Part shown: one piece after another, positions 43,010 through 53,178 of the stretch
Position numbering within the stretch: the stretch's first letter is position 1
How the letters are laid out: every line of letters starts with the position of its first letter
DNA from: Bacillota bacterium
GTDB taxonomy: Bacteria; Bacillota; Clostridia; Lachnospirales; Anaerotignaceae
Direction: 5' to 3'
DNA: 64,000 nucleotides
Assembly (NCBI GenBank): GCA_021768705.1
Contig: JAETUG010000004.1
Span: 52,425-116,424 of the forward strand
Position numbers and translations under genes: made by a program
The notes under the pieces: model-generated
The model's database searches: none
What the model was told of the DNA's origin: nothing
Seen by the model: the letters and a program-made list of their open reading frames with translations, nothing else

Positions 43010-43143
43010 TCATATTTCACAAGGGATATCCTTCCTTGTTTCTATAAAAAATATTCCTGCTTTTCTATATTCTGCATAATCATTCAAATATAGACTGTTT
43101 TCACTGCGCCTTATGCAAAAGGAAGATTCTCCCGATTATGGAA

Positions 43144-43176
43144 AGAAAAACCGATGGGTCTCCCCATCGGTTTTTT
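43144..43176 (-). terminator. alaS terminator
   Basis: AACCGATGGGG / CCCATCGGTT stem on the minus strand with T-rich tail. Confidence 0.85.
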
Positions 43177-43180
43177 ATGA

Positions 43181-45823
43181 TTATTTGATCTGTTCAGCAA
43201 CGATTTCTTTTGCTTTTTCCAGTGCTTCGCCGATCTTGGAAGCATCCTTACCGCCAGCCTGGGCCATATTGGGACGACCGCCGCCACCACCGCCGCAAAC
43301 TGCCGCAGCAGCTTTGATGATGTTGCCTGCGTGTGCGCCCTTCTTCACCACATCATCCGTTGCCATTGCCATCAGGCTTACTTTGCCGCCTGCAGCACCA
43401 GCCAGAACGATGATGCCGCTGCCCAGCTTATTCTTCAGCTGGTCGCCCAGAGTACGCATTGCGTTGGCATCCATATCTTTCACTTCAGCAGCCAGAACCG
43501 CTACACCGTTGATATCCACCTTCTGGTTCAGGATTTCATCTGCTGCACCGCCTGCCATTTTTGCTTTCAGTTTTTCCAATTCTTTTGCCAGTTCCTTCTG
43601 TTCTGCCAGCAGCTGTTCCACTCTTGTCACCAGCTTATCAGGTGTTGTTTTCACCATCTGGCTCAGGGTACGCACTTCGTCCTCCTGTGCCTGATAATGC
43701 TGCAGTGCGCCTTCCCCTGTCAAGGCTTCGATACGTCTGACACCTGCTGCAACGCCGTTTTCGGAAATGATCTTAAAGGAGCCCACCTGTGCTGTATTTT
43801 TCAGGTGTGCGCCGCCGCAAAGCTCGATACTATAGCCGCCCATATCAACGACACGAACCACATCGCCATATTTTTCGCCGAACAACGCCATTGCGCCTTT
43901 TTCCCTGGCTGCGTCGATGCTCATTTCATCTGTATCGATGGCATAGCTTGCAAATACAGCTTCGTTGACCAATCTTTCTACTTCTTTGATCTCATCGGGT
44001 GTCATTGCTGTAAAGTGGGTGAAGTCGAAACGCAGTCTTTCTGCACTGACATAGGAACCTGCCTGTTCTACATGGGTTCCCAGAACAGTTCTCAAGGCTT
44101 TATGCAGCAAGTGTGTTGCGGAGTGGTTTCTGGAGGAAGCCATTCTGTGGTGCAGATCGATAGAAGCGCATACAGTCTCATCCAGAGAGATGGAGCCTTC
44201 TGCCACTTTCCCCATATGAGCGATCTTGCCGCCAACGACCTTCACGCAGTCTGTTACTTCTACCAGACCGTTTGCAGTTTTGATAATACCATGGTCGCCC
44301 ACCTGACCACCGCTTTCAGCATAGAAAGGTGTTCTATCCAGGAATACGGCAACTGTGTCGCCAGCCTGGGCGATACCGGAAATTTCATCATTTGCCACCA
44401 AAGCAACCACTTTTGCATCAGCTACTTCGTTTACATCATAACCGGCAAAAGCTGTCACCATTTCTGCGGACAATTCATTGTATACCGTTTCCGCAGCACC
44501 CATATAGTTGGATTTTGCTCTTGCAGAACGGGCACGTTCCTTCTGCGCCTGCATTTCAGCCGTGAAAGCATCTTCGTCTACGCTCATGCCTGCTTCTTCC
44601 AAAATTTCCTTTGTCAGGTCGATGGGGAAGCCATATGTGTCATAGAGGCGGAAGGATTTTTCACCGCTCATAACTGTCTGCCCTGCGGCTTTCATTTCTT
44701 CCATATCTTCTTTCAGGATTTCCATGCCTTTATCGATCGTCTTATAGAAGCTGTTTTCTTCCGTGGACAAAATTTTGAAGATATATTCCTGTTTGTCTAC
44801 CAGTTCAGGGTATGCATCACCACTGCAAGCGATTACGGCTTTGGACAGTTCTGCCAAAAATTCACCCTGGATGCCCAGCAGCTTGCCATGACGGGCAGCT
44901 CTTCTCAGCAGTCTTCTCAGCACATAGCCGCGGCCTTCGTTGGAAGGCAGAACGCCATCTGCTGTCATCATAGTTACGGAACGAACATGGTCTGTGATGA
45001 CACGGACGGAAACATCGATCTTGTGTTCTTTGCCATATTCCACACCGGCTTTTGCACAAACGGTATCACGGATGGATTTTACAGTATCTACGTCGAAAAT
45101 GGAATCCACACCCTGCATGATGGTCGCCATACGTTCCAGACCCATGCCGGTATCTACGTTTTTGGATGCCAATTCGGAATACGTACCATCCTCTTCCGCA
45201 TTGAACTGTGTCAATACCAGATTCCAGAATTCCATATATCTGTCACAATCGCAGCCTACGCCGCAGGTAGGGCTGTTGCAGCCATATTCGGGGCCACGGT
45301 CATAGTAAATTTCCGTACAAGGACCGCAGGGGCCTGTGCCATGTTCCCAAAAGTTGTCTTCCTTCCCCAGTTTTACGATTCTGTCCCAGGGCAGACCAAC
45401 CTTTTCATGCCAGATCACGCCTGTTTCATCGTCCTCTTCATAAATGGTAACATACAGCTTGTCTTCGGGAATCTCCAGCCATTTTGTGATAAATTCCCAA
45501 GACCAGGGGATGATCTCATTTTTGAAGTAATCGCCAAAGGAGAAGTTGCCCAGCATTTCAAAGAATGTGCCGTGACGAGCGGTTTTCCCAACGTTGTCGA
45601 TATCACCTGTACGGATACATTTCTGGCAGGTGGTCACACGGTTTCTGGGGGGAATTTCCTGCCCTGTAAAGTAAGCCTTCATAGGTGCCATACCGGAGTT
45701 GATCAACAGCAGGCTGTTGTCGTTATGGGGCACCAGAGAGAAGGATTTCAGACGCAGGTGATCTTTTGTTTCAAAGAATTTCAGAAATTCTTCTCTGATT
45801 TCATTTACACCGAGATTTTTCAT
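43181..45823 (-). CDS. alaS: Alanyl-tRNA synthetase
   Basis: 880 residues from the ATG at 45823 with AAGGAGGAA upstream; the frame is open to 45910 but without a second site. The class II core (NSGMAPMKAYFTGQEIPP, GHGTGPCGPC-like FWEHGTGPCGPCTEIYYD), the editing-domain zinc residues (HSATHLLHKAL, ELCGGAHLKNTAQVG) and the C-terminal DHHA1 domain with AGGKDASKIGEAL are complete. It charges tRNA-Ala and edits mischarged serine or glycine. Regulated by the upstream T-box. Confidence 0.97.
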   Translation of the reverse strand: MKNLGVNEIREEFLKFFETKDHLRLKSFSLVPHNDNSLLLINSGMAPMKAYFTGQEIPPRNRVTTCQKCIRTGDIDNVGKTARHGTFFEMLGNFSFGDYFKNEIIPWSWEFITKWLEIPEDKLYVTIYEEDDETGVIWHEKVGLPWDRIVKLGKEDNFWEHGTGPCGPCTEIYYDRGPEYGCNSPTCGVGCDCDRYMEFWNLVLTQFNAEEDGTYSELASKNVDTGMGLERMATIMQGVDSIFDVDTVKSIRDTVCAKAGVEYGKEHKIDVSVRVITDHVRSVTMMTADGVLPSNEGRGYVLRRLLRRAARHGKLLGIQGEFLAELSKAVIACSGDAYPELVDKQEYIFKILSTEENSFYKTIDKGMEILKEDMEEMKAAGQTVMSGEKSFRLYDTYGFPIDLTKEILEEAGMSVDEDAFTAEMQAQKERARSARAKSNYMGAAETVYNELSAEMVTAFAGYDVNEVADAKVVALVANDEISGIAQAGDTVAVFLDRTPFYAESGGQVGDHGIIKTANGLVEVTDCVKVVGGKIAHMGKVAEGSISLDETVCASIDLHHRMASSRNHSATHLLHKALRTVLGTHVEQAGSYVSAERLRFDFTHFTAMTPDEIKEVERLVNEAVFASYAIDTDEMSIDAAREKGAMALFGEKYGDVVRVVDMGGYSIELCGGAHLKNTAQVGSFKIISENGVAAGVRRIEALTGEGALQHYQAQEDEVRTLSQMVKTTPDKLVTRVEQLLAEQKELAKELEKLKAKMAGGAADEILNQKVDINGVAVLAAEVKDMDANAMRTLGDQLKNKLGSGIIVLAGAAGGKVSLMAMATDDVVKKGAHAGNIIKAAAAVCGGGGGGRPNMAQAGGKDASKIGEALEKAKEIVAEQIK

Positions 45824-45985
45824 AATATGTTCCTCCTTAATTAACGGGTTTTGCTGCGTTTTGAGAAGCGAACAAGTAAGCGAAGCTTGCGTGAGCGCCG
45901 ATTGCAGCAAAAGGTTAGTGATCTTTTCCGAAAGGAAAAGAAATGACCTTAAGAATTTGTTTCAAAGCCAACAGGCAAATACCAA

Positions 45986-46247
45986 ATAAAAAAGCCCCTG
46001 AACTACTGTTCAGGGACGAATTTACCGTGGTACCACCCTCGTTACGACCGTCATGAGCCGTCACTCAAAGCCGTTAACGCCGACATACGCCGTGGTATAC
46101 TCTTCCTTTTCCACCACGAAGCTGTGTCCAAAAAGGACCGAAAAGACTGCTTCCACCCTGCGCTGCTGAGGCATTTCCACCTTTCTGCCTCTCTCTGAAA
46201 GTCCTGACCGGGATGTACTCCTTCTTTTCATGGCTTTTTCTAATAAT
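45986..46247 (-). promoter_or_regulatory. T-box riboswitch leader of alaS
   Basis: On the minus strand the T-box core AACGAGGGTGGTACCACGG (46025-46043) is followed by the terminator CCCTGAAC-AGTA-GTTCAGGG (45996-46015) and a T run. Upstream lies a long structured stem I region including AGAGAGAGG and AAAGGTGG motifs. The T-box binds uncharged tRNA, which should be tRNA-Ala here, and turns the terminator into an antiterminator. I could not place the specifier codon safely. About 160 bases of further untranslated leader follow before alaS. Confidence 0.92.
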
Positions 46248-46253
46248 GATTTG

Positions 46254-46282
46254 ATTATAGACATCCGTTCTCCATTTGTCAA
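46254..46282 (-). promoter_or_regulatory. Promoter of the alaS T-box operon
   Basis: Minus-strand perfect TTGACA (46277-46282), 17-base spacer, perfect TATAAT (46254-46259). Confidence 0.88.
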
Positions 46283-46296
46283 GGCGAATGGTGCAA

Positions 46297-47736
46297 TTAT
46301 CCCTCAAAGATATGGAAAACCTTCATCTCTCTCAGCGTATCTCCCATTCGCTTCAGCCCCACTTCTATTTTGTCATCGCTAAGGTTCGCGAAGCTGAGAC
46401 GGACATGTCTGTCATCTTCTCCGCTGATATCATACTGACTGCCGGGGGTCAGGATCACGTTTTTCTCCAGCATACGACTGCAGAAGGCTTCCGCCCCCAC
46501 CCCCTTGGGCAGCTCCACCCAAAGGCTGACACCCCCATTGGGATGTCCGTATTTCGCCACGTCGGAAAGATACTTCCTTGCCGCCGAAAGGGTCTTGCGA
46601 TATTTTTCACTGCCATAGCGGCGGGTCTCTGCGGCGTGTTTTTCCCAGCCATTTTCCCTAAGATAATATTCCAACGCCCGCTGAATGAAGCCGGAGGTGG
46701 AAATATCTGTGGTATATTTTGCTTCCATCACCGCTTGATGGATCTTTTTCGGCAGGACGATCAGCCCCATACGAAGCCCCGGCATCAAAATCTTGGAAAA
46801 GCTCTTGATATAAATGACACGATTCTTATAATCCAGGGCTTTCAGGGGAACCAAAGGCTCCTTGCCATAATGGAAATCATAAAAGTCATCTTCTTCAATG
46901 ATATAGGTATCATATTTTTCCGCCAACTCCAACAAACGGCGTTTTTTCTCCATAGAATAGGAAATGCCCGTAGGAGTCTGGTAATAGGCCATCATATAGA
47001 TGAATTTGGGCTGATACAGCTTCAAAAAATCCTCTAGAATCATCATATCCATGCCGTCGTTTTCCATGGGAATCTCCACCAGCTTGCCCCCCCTGGAAAG
47101 AAATGCCCCTGCCGCACCATAGAAGGTCGGCTTTTCCACAAAAACCACATCCCCATAGCGAAGCATCGCCTTGGAAATGATATCGATGCCCTGCTGGGCA
47201 CCGGAAATGACCTGCACATTTTCCACGGAAGTCTTGATGCCGTAGGTTTTCAGATAGCGGCAAAGCTGTTCCCGCAAGGGCTCATAGCCCATACTGTCCA
47301 TATATTGGAAGGCACCGCCCTTTTCCCGTTCCAGCACTTCGTCAAAGGCCTTTTTGAAAGCATCCACCGGAAACATTTCATTGGGCAGGGATGTGCTGGT
47401 AAAGTTGATAGCATTTTCCATGGATAACCCACTGTCGAAGGAGCGCAGATTACGATTGGTCACGGGTTCGGGGATATGCTCCACAGGCAGAGGGGAAACG
47501 AAGGTGCCGCTGCCCACTCTGGAATAGACCAGCTGCTTATTTTCCAGGTATTTATAGGCATTTACAATGGTCACGGAATTGACCCCAAAATGCTCCGCCA
47601 TTTTCCGAATAGGGGGCAATTTGCTGTTTGCCGGCAAAATGTCATCGGTAATCAGAGCTTCAATACCCTGTGCCAACTGCTGATATAAGGGGGTGTTCCC
47701 TGTTTTTTCCAACCGGATTTGAAAAATTTCTTCCAT
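46297..47736 (-). CDS. MocR/PdxR-type regulator (GntR HTH plus aminotransferase domain)
   Basis: 479 residues from the ATG at 47736, with GGAG eight bases upstream. The GntR winged helix is at about 10-75 (TPLYQQLAQGIEALITDDIL, VNSVTIVNAYKYLENKQLVY). The rest is a class I aminotransferase fold, with the PLP lysine expected in VIYIKSFSKILMPGLRMG. Such proteins bind PLP and regulate vitamin B6, GABA or amino acid genes. No obvious target gene lies beside it; rpoN lies upstream on the same strand. Confidence 0.9.
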   Translation of the reverse strand: MEEIFQIRLEKTGNTPLYQQLAQGIEALITDDILPANSKLPPIRKMAEHFGVNSVTIVNAYKYLENKQLVYSRVGSGTFVSPLPVEHIPEPVTNRNLRSFDSGLSMENAINFTSTSLPNEMFPVDAFKKAFDEVLEREKGGAFQYMDSMGYEPLREQLCRYLKTYGIKTSVENVQVISGAQQGIDIISKAMLRYGDVVFVEKPTFYGAAGAFLSRGGKLVEIPMENDGMDMMILEDFLKLYQPKFIYMMAYYQTPTGISYSMEKKRRLLELAEKYDTYIIEEDDFYDFHYGKEPLVPLKALDYKNRVIYIKSFSKILMPGLRMGLIVLPKKIHQAVMEAKYTTDISTSGFIQRALEYYLRENGWEKHAAETRRYGSEKYRKTLSAARKYLSDVAKYGHPNGGVSLWVELPKGVGAEAFCSRMLEKNVILTPGSQYDISGEDDRHVRLSFANLSDDKIEVGLKRMGDTLREMKVFHIFEG

Positions 47737-47769
47737 ATTATATACTCCGAATCGTTTCAAAATGTTCAA

Positions 47770-49146
47770 CTATCTTCCTGCATAAACTTTACGCCCACTC
47801 GCACCACTGATGCCCATGGCTTCTCTATACTTTGCCACCGTGCGGCGGGAAATCTGCAAGCCTTCCGCAGCGAGCAGCTCCGTCAGTTCCCGATCGCTGA
47901 GGGGCTTCTGTTTATTTTCCCCGTCTATGATGGCACGGAGGCGTTCCTTGACGCTATCGGCAGAAACAGCGCCCTCCTCCTCTGTTTTTGCCACGGCTTT
48001 GGAAAAGAAGGCATAGAGGGGAAACACCCCTCTTTCGCACTGGAGATATTTTTCCTTCACTGCACGGCTGACGGTGGATTCATGAATCTCCAAGCCTTCC
48101 GCCACATCTGCCATCCGCAGGGGTGCCAGCTGCCCATGGGGGCAGAGAAAAAATTCCTTCTGGTGCTGCACGATATATTCCGCCACCTGCTGCAGGGTGC
48201 TTTCTCGCTTGGTAATGCATTGCAGGGTCCATTCTGCCTGCTTCAGCTTATCGGCAATGTATGCTTCTGTTTCAGCATCCGCCTTTTCCCGCAGCAGTTT
48301 CACATAGGCATGACTGATATGTAATCGAGGCAGCATGGCGCCGTTGACTGTGACCGCCAGTTCCTCTCCTTTTCTCTCCACCAATACATCGGGGATGACA
48401 TATTCCACCGTTTCCTCCCCTGCAAAGCCGCTGCCGGGCTTGGGCTGGCAGGAGCGAATCTCCTGCAAGGCTGCCATCAGCTCTTCCACGGAAACCTTCA
48501 TCTGCTTCGCAATGTGGGAAAGTCGGTTCTTCGCCAGTGCATCCAAATGGTTTTCTACCACTTTATATGCCAATGACGATGCGTTTTTCTGTTTCAGCTG
48601 GATCAGCAGACATTCCCGCAGATTTCTCGCCCCCACGCCAGGAGGGTCCAAGGTCTGAAATTCCGCCAGGATACGGGCAGCCGTAGTATCCTTCAACTGA
48701 TACCTTTCGATCAGGCATTCTACGGCATCGGGCTCCAGATAACCGCTTTCCGCCGTGCTTTCCGCCAGAAACCGCAGTACCTTTTTATTGTCCTCCGGTA
48801 TTTTTAAAATATTAATCTGGAAAAGAAGATATTCCCTAAGACTCTGACCTTCTTTTCTGCCAAAACGGCTGTCTTCCCTTTCCCGTTCCTCCTGTTCATG
48901 TTCCACCCGATAAAAGCTGCGGTTCTGTTCATCGGCTTCTTCCAGCCATTCCAGCTTCTGCAGCAGCTTTTCCCCACGGCTCTTCAAGGGCTCCTCTTCC
49001 TGGCTCCATTCCAGAAGGGGATTTTCTTCTGCCAAGTCACGGGCATATTCCGAAAGGGCAAGGGCATTCATCTGCAAAATCTCCACAGATTGCTGCATTT
49101 TTTGAGACAATATCTGTTTTTGCTGCAATTGTAATGAAAGTTCCAT
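47770..49146 (-). CDS. rpoN: RNA polymerase sigma-54 factor
   Basis: 458 residues. Region I starts MELSLQLQQKQILSQKMQQS, the core-binding region contains LDPPGVGARNLRECLLIQL, and the C-terminal RpoN box is SRRTVAKYREAMGI with the HTH before it (LEIHESTVSRAVKEKYLQCE). It directs transcription from -24/-12 promoters with enhancer-binding proteins. No such activator is encoded in this window. Confidence 0.96.
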   Translation of the reverse strand: MELSLQLQQKQILSQKMQQSVEILQMNALALSEYARDLAEENPLLEWSQEEEPLKSRGEKLLQKLEWLEEADEQNRSFYRVEHEQEEREREDSRFGRKEGQSLREYLLFQINILKIPEDNKKVLRFLAESTAESGYLEPDAVECLIERYQLKDTTAARILAEFQTLDPPGVGARNLRECLLIQLKQKNASSLAYKVVENHLDALAKNRLSHIAKQMKVSVEELMAALQEIRSCQPKPGSGFAGEETVEYVIPDVLVERKGEELAVTVNGAMLPRLHISHAYVKLLREKADAETEAYIADKLKQAEWTLQCITKRESTLQQVAEYIVQHQKEFFLCPHGQLAPLRMADVAEGLEIHESTVSRAVKEKYLQCERGVFPLYAFFSKAVAKTEEEGAVSADSVKERLRAIIDGENKQKPLSDRELTELLAAEGLQISRRTVAKYREAMGISGASGRKVYAGR

Positions 49147-49530
49147 ACTTTTCCCCTTCCTTCCCTTTCTTGATGTTTTGTTTCTATTTTATCATGTCCA
49201 TTCCCCGGGCGCAAGGCACGTCCGCTCCCGTCCTTCCCTTCCATTTTCTTTCTAAAAAATGCGATCGTTTGGCAATTTATTCTGAAAAAACGACTAAAAA
49301 CATCCTAAGATTATGGTAATAAATTAACATTTACTTTTATAGATAATAAGTGTACACTAGTATGCGGAGATTCATTCGCATACAAACAAATCCTGTACAA
49401 GCGGATGCAACCTTCATTTTTTCAGATACGGCAGGAATCCGATTTCGATAGATTTTTGGAGGAAATATTTCATCAAAGTGAAAATATCTTTTTTTATGAA
49501 AAGTTTTTTCGCTTTTTTTCTGCAAAAATA

Positions 49531-49559
49531 TTGAGAAATTCTTATTTTTGTATTAAAAT
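49531..49559 (+). promoter_or_regulatory. Probable rnf operon promoter
   Basis: TTGAGA (49531-49536), 17-base spacer, TAAAAT (49554-49559). The leader has a GCGCCT-TCCC-AGGCGC hairpin at about 49608-49623. The rest of the gap 49147-49530 is AT-rich with nothing recognised. Confidence 0.55.
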
Positions 49560-49651
49560 ATTGCTGTTATATATAGCTATATTTTTATAAAAGTATAACT
49601 GCAACCCGCGCCTTCCCAGGCGCACAACTAATTTGAACAGAGGGGGATAAT

Positions 49652-51046
49652 ATGCAAGCTTTAACGTTCAAACGTGGGGTACATCCTCCTGATGGGAAGG
49701 AACTGGCAAAGGACCAGCCCATCAAGGTGATTATGCCCAAAGAAAACTCTGAATTGTTCTACCCTATGAGCCAGCACATCGGTGCTCCTTGTGATCCACT
49801 GGTAGCTGTTGGCGATCATGTAAAAGTAGGACAGAAAATCGCTGAGTCCGGCGCATTCATGTCTTCTCCAATCTTCGCCAGTGTTTCCGGTGAAGTAGTA
49901 GACATCAGACCTATGCTGGTGCCCGGCGGTGCAATGGTTAAGTCTATCGTTGTGAAAAACGATGGCAAAATGGAAGAGATCGAAGGTCTCAACGAAGGTA
50001 AAGATTACACAACTATGACAAACGACGAAATCCTGGCAGCAATCAAAAATGCCGGCGTTGTTGGTCTGGGTGGTGCAGGTTTCCCTACACACGTAAAACT
50101 GAACCCTCCCAAAGACACACCCATCGATCACATCCTCATCAATGCGGCTGAATGTGAACCTTACCTCACATGCGACTACCGCCTGATGCTGGAAGAACCC
50201 GAAAGAATCGTAAGAGGTCTGCAGATCATGCTGAAACTGCACCCCAATGCAAAAGGCGTGATCGGTATCGAAATGAACAAGCCCGAAGCAATCGCTTCCA
50301 TGACAAAGGCTTGCGAAGGCATCGATAACATCACAGTACAGCCTCTGGTAACAAAATTCCCTCAGGGTTCTGAAAAACACCTGATTTACGCTATCACAAA
50401 GAGAGAAGTAAAATCCGGTGCCCTGCCCGCATCCGCAGGCTGTATCGTAGACAACGTTGACACAGTTGTTGCGATCGAAAGAGCAATCTGCAAAGGCAGA
50501 CCTCTGATGAGAAGAATCGTTACAGTTTCCGGTAAAGGTATCAAAAACCCCGGCAACTACAAGATCAGAATCGGTATGACACTGAGAGATCTGGTAGATG
50601 CTATCGGCGGTTTCAATGAAGAAAACCCTCCCGTAAAACTGATCGCAGGTGGTCCTATGATGGGTCCCACCCTGTACACACTGGATGTTGCATCCGTAAA
50701 AACAACTTCCGGTCTGCTGTGCTTCACAAAAGACGAAGCATACATTCCCGAAGAAAGAAACTGCATCCGTTGCGGTAAATGTGTAGAACATTGCCCTATG
50801 GGCCTGATGCCCTTCATGCTGAACGCTTGCGCGATCAAAGGCGACGGCGAAGGCTTCGTAAAACATCACGGTCTGGATTGTATCGAATGTGGTTCCTGCT
50901 CTTACGAATGTCCTGCAAAACGTCAGCTGGCTCAGTCCATCAGAGCTACTAAGAAGATCGAAGCAGGCAAAAAAGCAGCAGCGGCCGCAGCAGCAAGAGC
51001 AAAAGCAGAAGCTGAGAAAAAAGCAGCAGAAGCTGAAAAGAAATAA
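49652..51046 (+). CDS. rnfC: Rnf complex subunit C
   Basis: 464 residues. It contains the NADH/FMN-binding fold (GAGFPTHVKLNPPKD, INAAECEPYLTCDYRLMLEE) and two 4Fe-4S motifs: CIRCGKCVEHCPMG and CIECGSCSYECPAKRQL. RnfC takes part in electron transfer between ferredoxin and NAD. The C-terminal tail is a lysine/alanine-rich coil. First gene of the standard order C-D-G-E-A-B. Confidence 0.96.
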   Translation: MQALTFKRGVHPPDGKELAKDQPIKVIMPKENSELFYPMSQHIGAPCDPLVAVGDHVKVGQKIAESGAFMSSPIFASVSGEVVDIRPMLVPGGAMVKSIVVKNDGKMEEIEGLNEGKDYTTMTNDEILAAIKNAGVVGLGGAGFPTHVKLNPPKDTPIDHILINAAECEPYLTCDYRLMLEEPERIVRGLQIMLKLHPNAKGVIGIEMNKPEAIASMTKACEGIDNITVQPLVTKFPQGSEKHLIYAITKREVKSGALPASAGCIVDNVDTVVAIERAICKGRPLMRRIVTVSGKGIKNPGNYKIRIGMTLRDLVDAIGGFNEENPPVKLIAGGPMMGPTLYTLDVASVKTTSGLLCFTKDEAYIPEERNCIRCGKCVEHCPMGLMPFMLNACAIKGDGEGFVKHHGLDCIECGSCSYECPAKRQLAQSIRATKKIEAGKKAAAAAAARAKAEAEKKAAEAEKK

Positions 51047-51064
51047 GAAGGGGGAGAATAAAAC

Positions 51065-52024
51065 ATGGCTAACTTTGTAGTATCCGGTACCCCTCATGTG
51101 CGTTCCAAAGAATCTATCCAGAGCATCATGCGTGATGTTATCATCGCTCTGGTACCCGCAACAGCGATGGGTATTTATTATTTCGGCCTGAGAGCACTGA
51201 TTCTGATCGTAGCTGCGATCGTTTCCGCTGTTTTCTTTGAATGGCTGTATGAAAAAATCACAAAAAAACCCGTTACAATCAGCGACTTGTCCGCAGTTGT
51301 AACCGGTCTGTTACTGGCAATGAACCTTCCTGCAGCTGCACCTATCTGGGTGCCTATCGTAGGTAGTGCATTTGCTATTATCTTTGCAAAACAGCTGTTT
51401 GGTGGTCTGGGTCAGAACTTCATCAACCCTGCACTGGCAGGTCGTGCGTTCCTGCTGGCTTCCTACCCTACAGAAATGACAACATGGACAGCACCCACAG
51501 GCTTCAGCGGCGCAGACGCAGTAGCAGTTGCTACACCTCTGTCCGAACTGAAAGCAGGCACAGGTCTGTCTGCTTCCCTGGGTGATCTGGTTATGGGTAA
51601 TGTAGGCGGTTGTATCGGTGAAACATGTGCCATCGCACTGATCATCGGCGGTATCTACCTGCTGTACAAACATGTAATCAGCTGGAAGATTCCCGTAATC
51701 TACATCGCAACAGTATTCATCCTGTTTGCTGTAATCGGCAGACACGGCGTAAGAATGCCCGTTCAGGAAATCTTTGCCGGCGGCGTAATGCTGGGCGGTA
51801 TCTTCATGGCAACAGACTACGCTTCTTCTCCCGTAACACCTAAGGGTCAGATCATCTTCGCTATCGGCGCTGGTTTGATTACATATCTGATCCGTACATT
51901 CGGCGGTTACCCCGAAGGCGTATCCTATTCCATCCTGCTCATGAACGTTTGTGTACCTCTGATCGAAAGATTCACTGAACCTACGATCTTCGGTGCATTA
52001 CCTAAAACAAAGGAGGCGAAATAA
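51065..52024 (+). CDS. rnfD: Rnf complex subunit D
   Basis: 319 residues, about eight to nine membrane helices, with FINPALAGRAFLLASYPTEM and VAVATPLSELKAG, where the threonine is the likely site for covalent FMN. It forms part of the ion-translocating membrane core with A and E. Starts 18 bases after rnfC. Confidence 0.96.
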   Translation: MANFVVSGTPHVRSKESIQSIMRDVIIALVPATAMGIYYFGLRALILIVAAIVSAVFFEWLYEKITKKPVTISDLSAVVTGLLLAMNLPAAAPIWVPIVGSAFAIIFAKQLFGGLGQNFINPALAGRAFLLASYPTEMTTWTAPTGFSGADAVAVATPLSELKAGTGLSASLGDLVMGNVGGCIGETCAIALIIGGIYLLYKHVISWKIPVIYIATVFILFAVIGRHGVRMPVQEIFAGGVMLGGIFMATDYASSPVTPKGQIIFAIGAGLITYLIRTFGGYPEGVSYSILLMNVCVPLIERFTEPTIFGALPKTKEAK

Positions 52025-52026
52025 GC

Positions 52027-52566
52027 ATGAACTCTAAAGCAGTAGTAAAACCCGCTATCGTTCTGCTGGTTATCGCCGGTGTAGCAGCAGCTCTTCTGGG
52101 CGTTGTTTCCGAAGTAACAGCAGCTCCCATTGCAGCGCAGGCTGAAAAAACATTGAACGAAAGTATGCAGGCAGTTATGCCTGAAGCAAGCAGCTTTGAA
52201 GAATTGACAGATGTTGAAAAAACAGGTACAATTCAGGCTATTTATGCCGCAGATAACGGCGGTTACGTTGTCACAACAGCTCCCGGCGGTTTCGGCGGCG
52301 CTGTAAACACAATGGTAGGCGTTGGTCCCGACGGCGTAATCACAGGTCTGCGTGTAACAGGTCACTCTGAAACACCCGGTCTGGGCGCAAAGGCAACAGA
52401 TCCTTCCTTCTTCGAACAGTTCGCAGGCAAATCCGGTTCTGTTGCTGTAACAAAAGATAACGGCGAAATCGTTCCTATCACAAGTGCAACAATCACTTCC
52501 AGAGCCGTATGCGCTGGTGCGCAGGAAGCTTTGGATTGGGTCGCAGCGAATGGAGGTGCTAATTGA
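52027..52566 (+). CDS. rnfG: Rnf complex subunit G
   Basis: 179 residues, one N-terminal membrane helix and an extracytoplasmic FMN-binding domain. The covalent flavin motif is PITSATITSRAVCAG, with the threonine as the attachment site. Overlaps rnfE by four bases (ATGA-type). Confidence 0.95.
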   Translation: MNSKAVVKPAIVLLVIAGVAAALLGVVSEVTAAPIAAQAEKTLNESMQAVMPEASSFEELTDVEKTGTIQAIYAADNGGYVVTTAPGGFGGAVNTMVGVGPDGVITGLRVTGHSETPGLGAKATDPSFFEQFAGKSGSVAVTKDNGEIVPITSATITSRAVCAGAQEALDWVAANGGAN

Positions 52567-53162
52567 TGGCTAACCCTGTAAAAATCATTAAAAATGGTAT
52601 TATCAATGAAAACCCCACCTTCATTCAGGTTATCGGTATGTGTCCTACACTGGCGGTAACATCCTCCGCGATCAACGGTATCGGCATGGGGCTTTCCACA
52701 ACAGCAGTATTGATTTTTGCGAATATCTTCGTATCTCTGCTGAGAAAAGTAATCCCTGATACAGTACGTATCCCTTGCTTTATCGTAGTTATCGCTACAT
52801 TCGTAACAATCATCGAATTTATGCTGAAGGCATATTTGCCTGCATTGAACGCATCTCTGGGTCTGTATATTCCACTGATCGTAGTTAACTGTATCATCCT
52901 GGCTCGTGCAGAAGCATTCGCTTCCAAGAATGGTCCTTTTTCCTCCGCTTGCGATGGTATCGGTATGGGTCTTGGTTTCACACTGGCTCTGGGTGTTCTG
53001 GGTCTGGTTCGTGAATTCATCGGCGCTGGTACACTGTTCGACATCACAGTTCTGCCCGAAGCATTCCCCAGAACTCTGCTGTTCGTAATGGCTCCCGGTG
53101 CGTTCTTCACACTGGCTTGCCTGATGGCTATTCTGAACCATTTCAGAAATAAAAAAGCGTAA
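52563..53162 (+). CDS. rnfE: Rnf complex subunit E
   Basis: 199 residues, six membrane helices; NENPTFIQVIGMCPTLAVTS is typical. RnfE and RnfA are related and form an inverted pair in the membrane. Confidence 0.95.
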   Translation: MMANPVKIIKNGIINENPTFIQVIGMCPTLAVTSSAINGIGMGLSTTAVLIFANIFVSLLRKVIPDTVRIPCFIVVIATFVTIIEFMLKAYLPALNASLGLYIPLIVVNCIILARAEAFASKNGPFSSACDGIGMGLGFTLALGVLGLVREFIGAGTLFDITVLPEAFPRTLLFVMAPGAFFTLACLMAILNHFRNKKA

Positions 53163-53178
53163 GAAGGAGGGGAAATAA

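Noticed and set aside
43331-45844. Very long open frame on the plus strand opposite alaS
   Set aside because: It is antisense to a clear alaS, has no ribosome binding site and encodes a Cys/Phe/His-rich sequence typical of a shadow frame.
46061-46307. Small minus-strand frames upstream of alaS
   Set aside because: They lie inside the T-box leader and are explained by its RNA structure.
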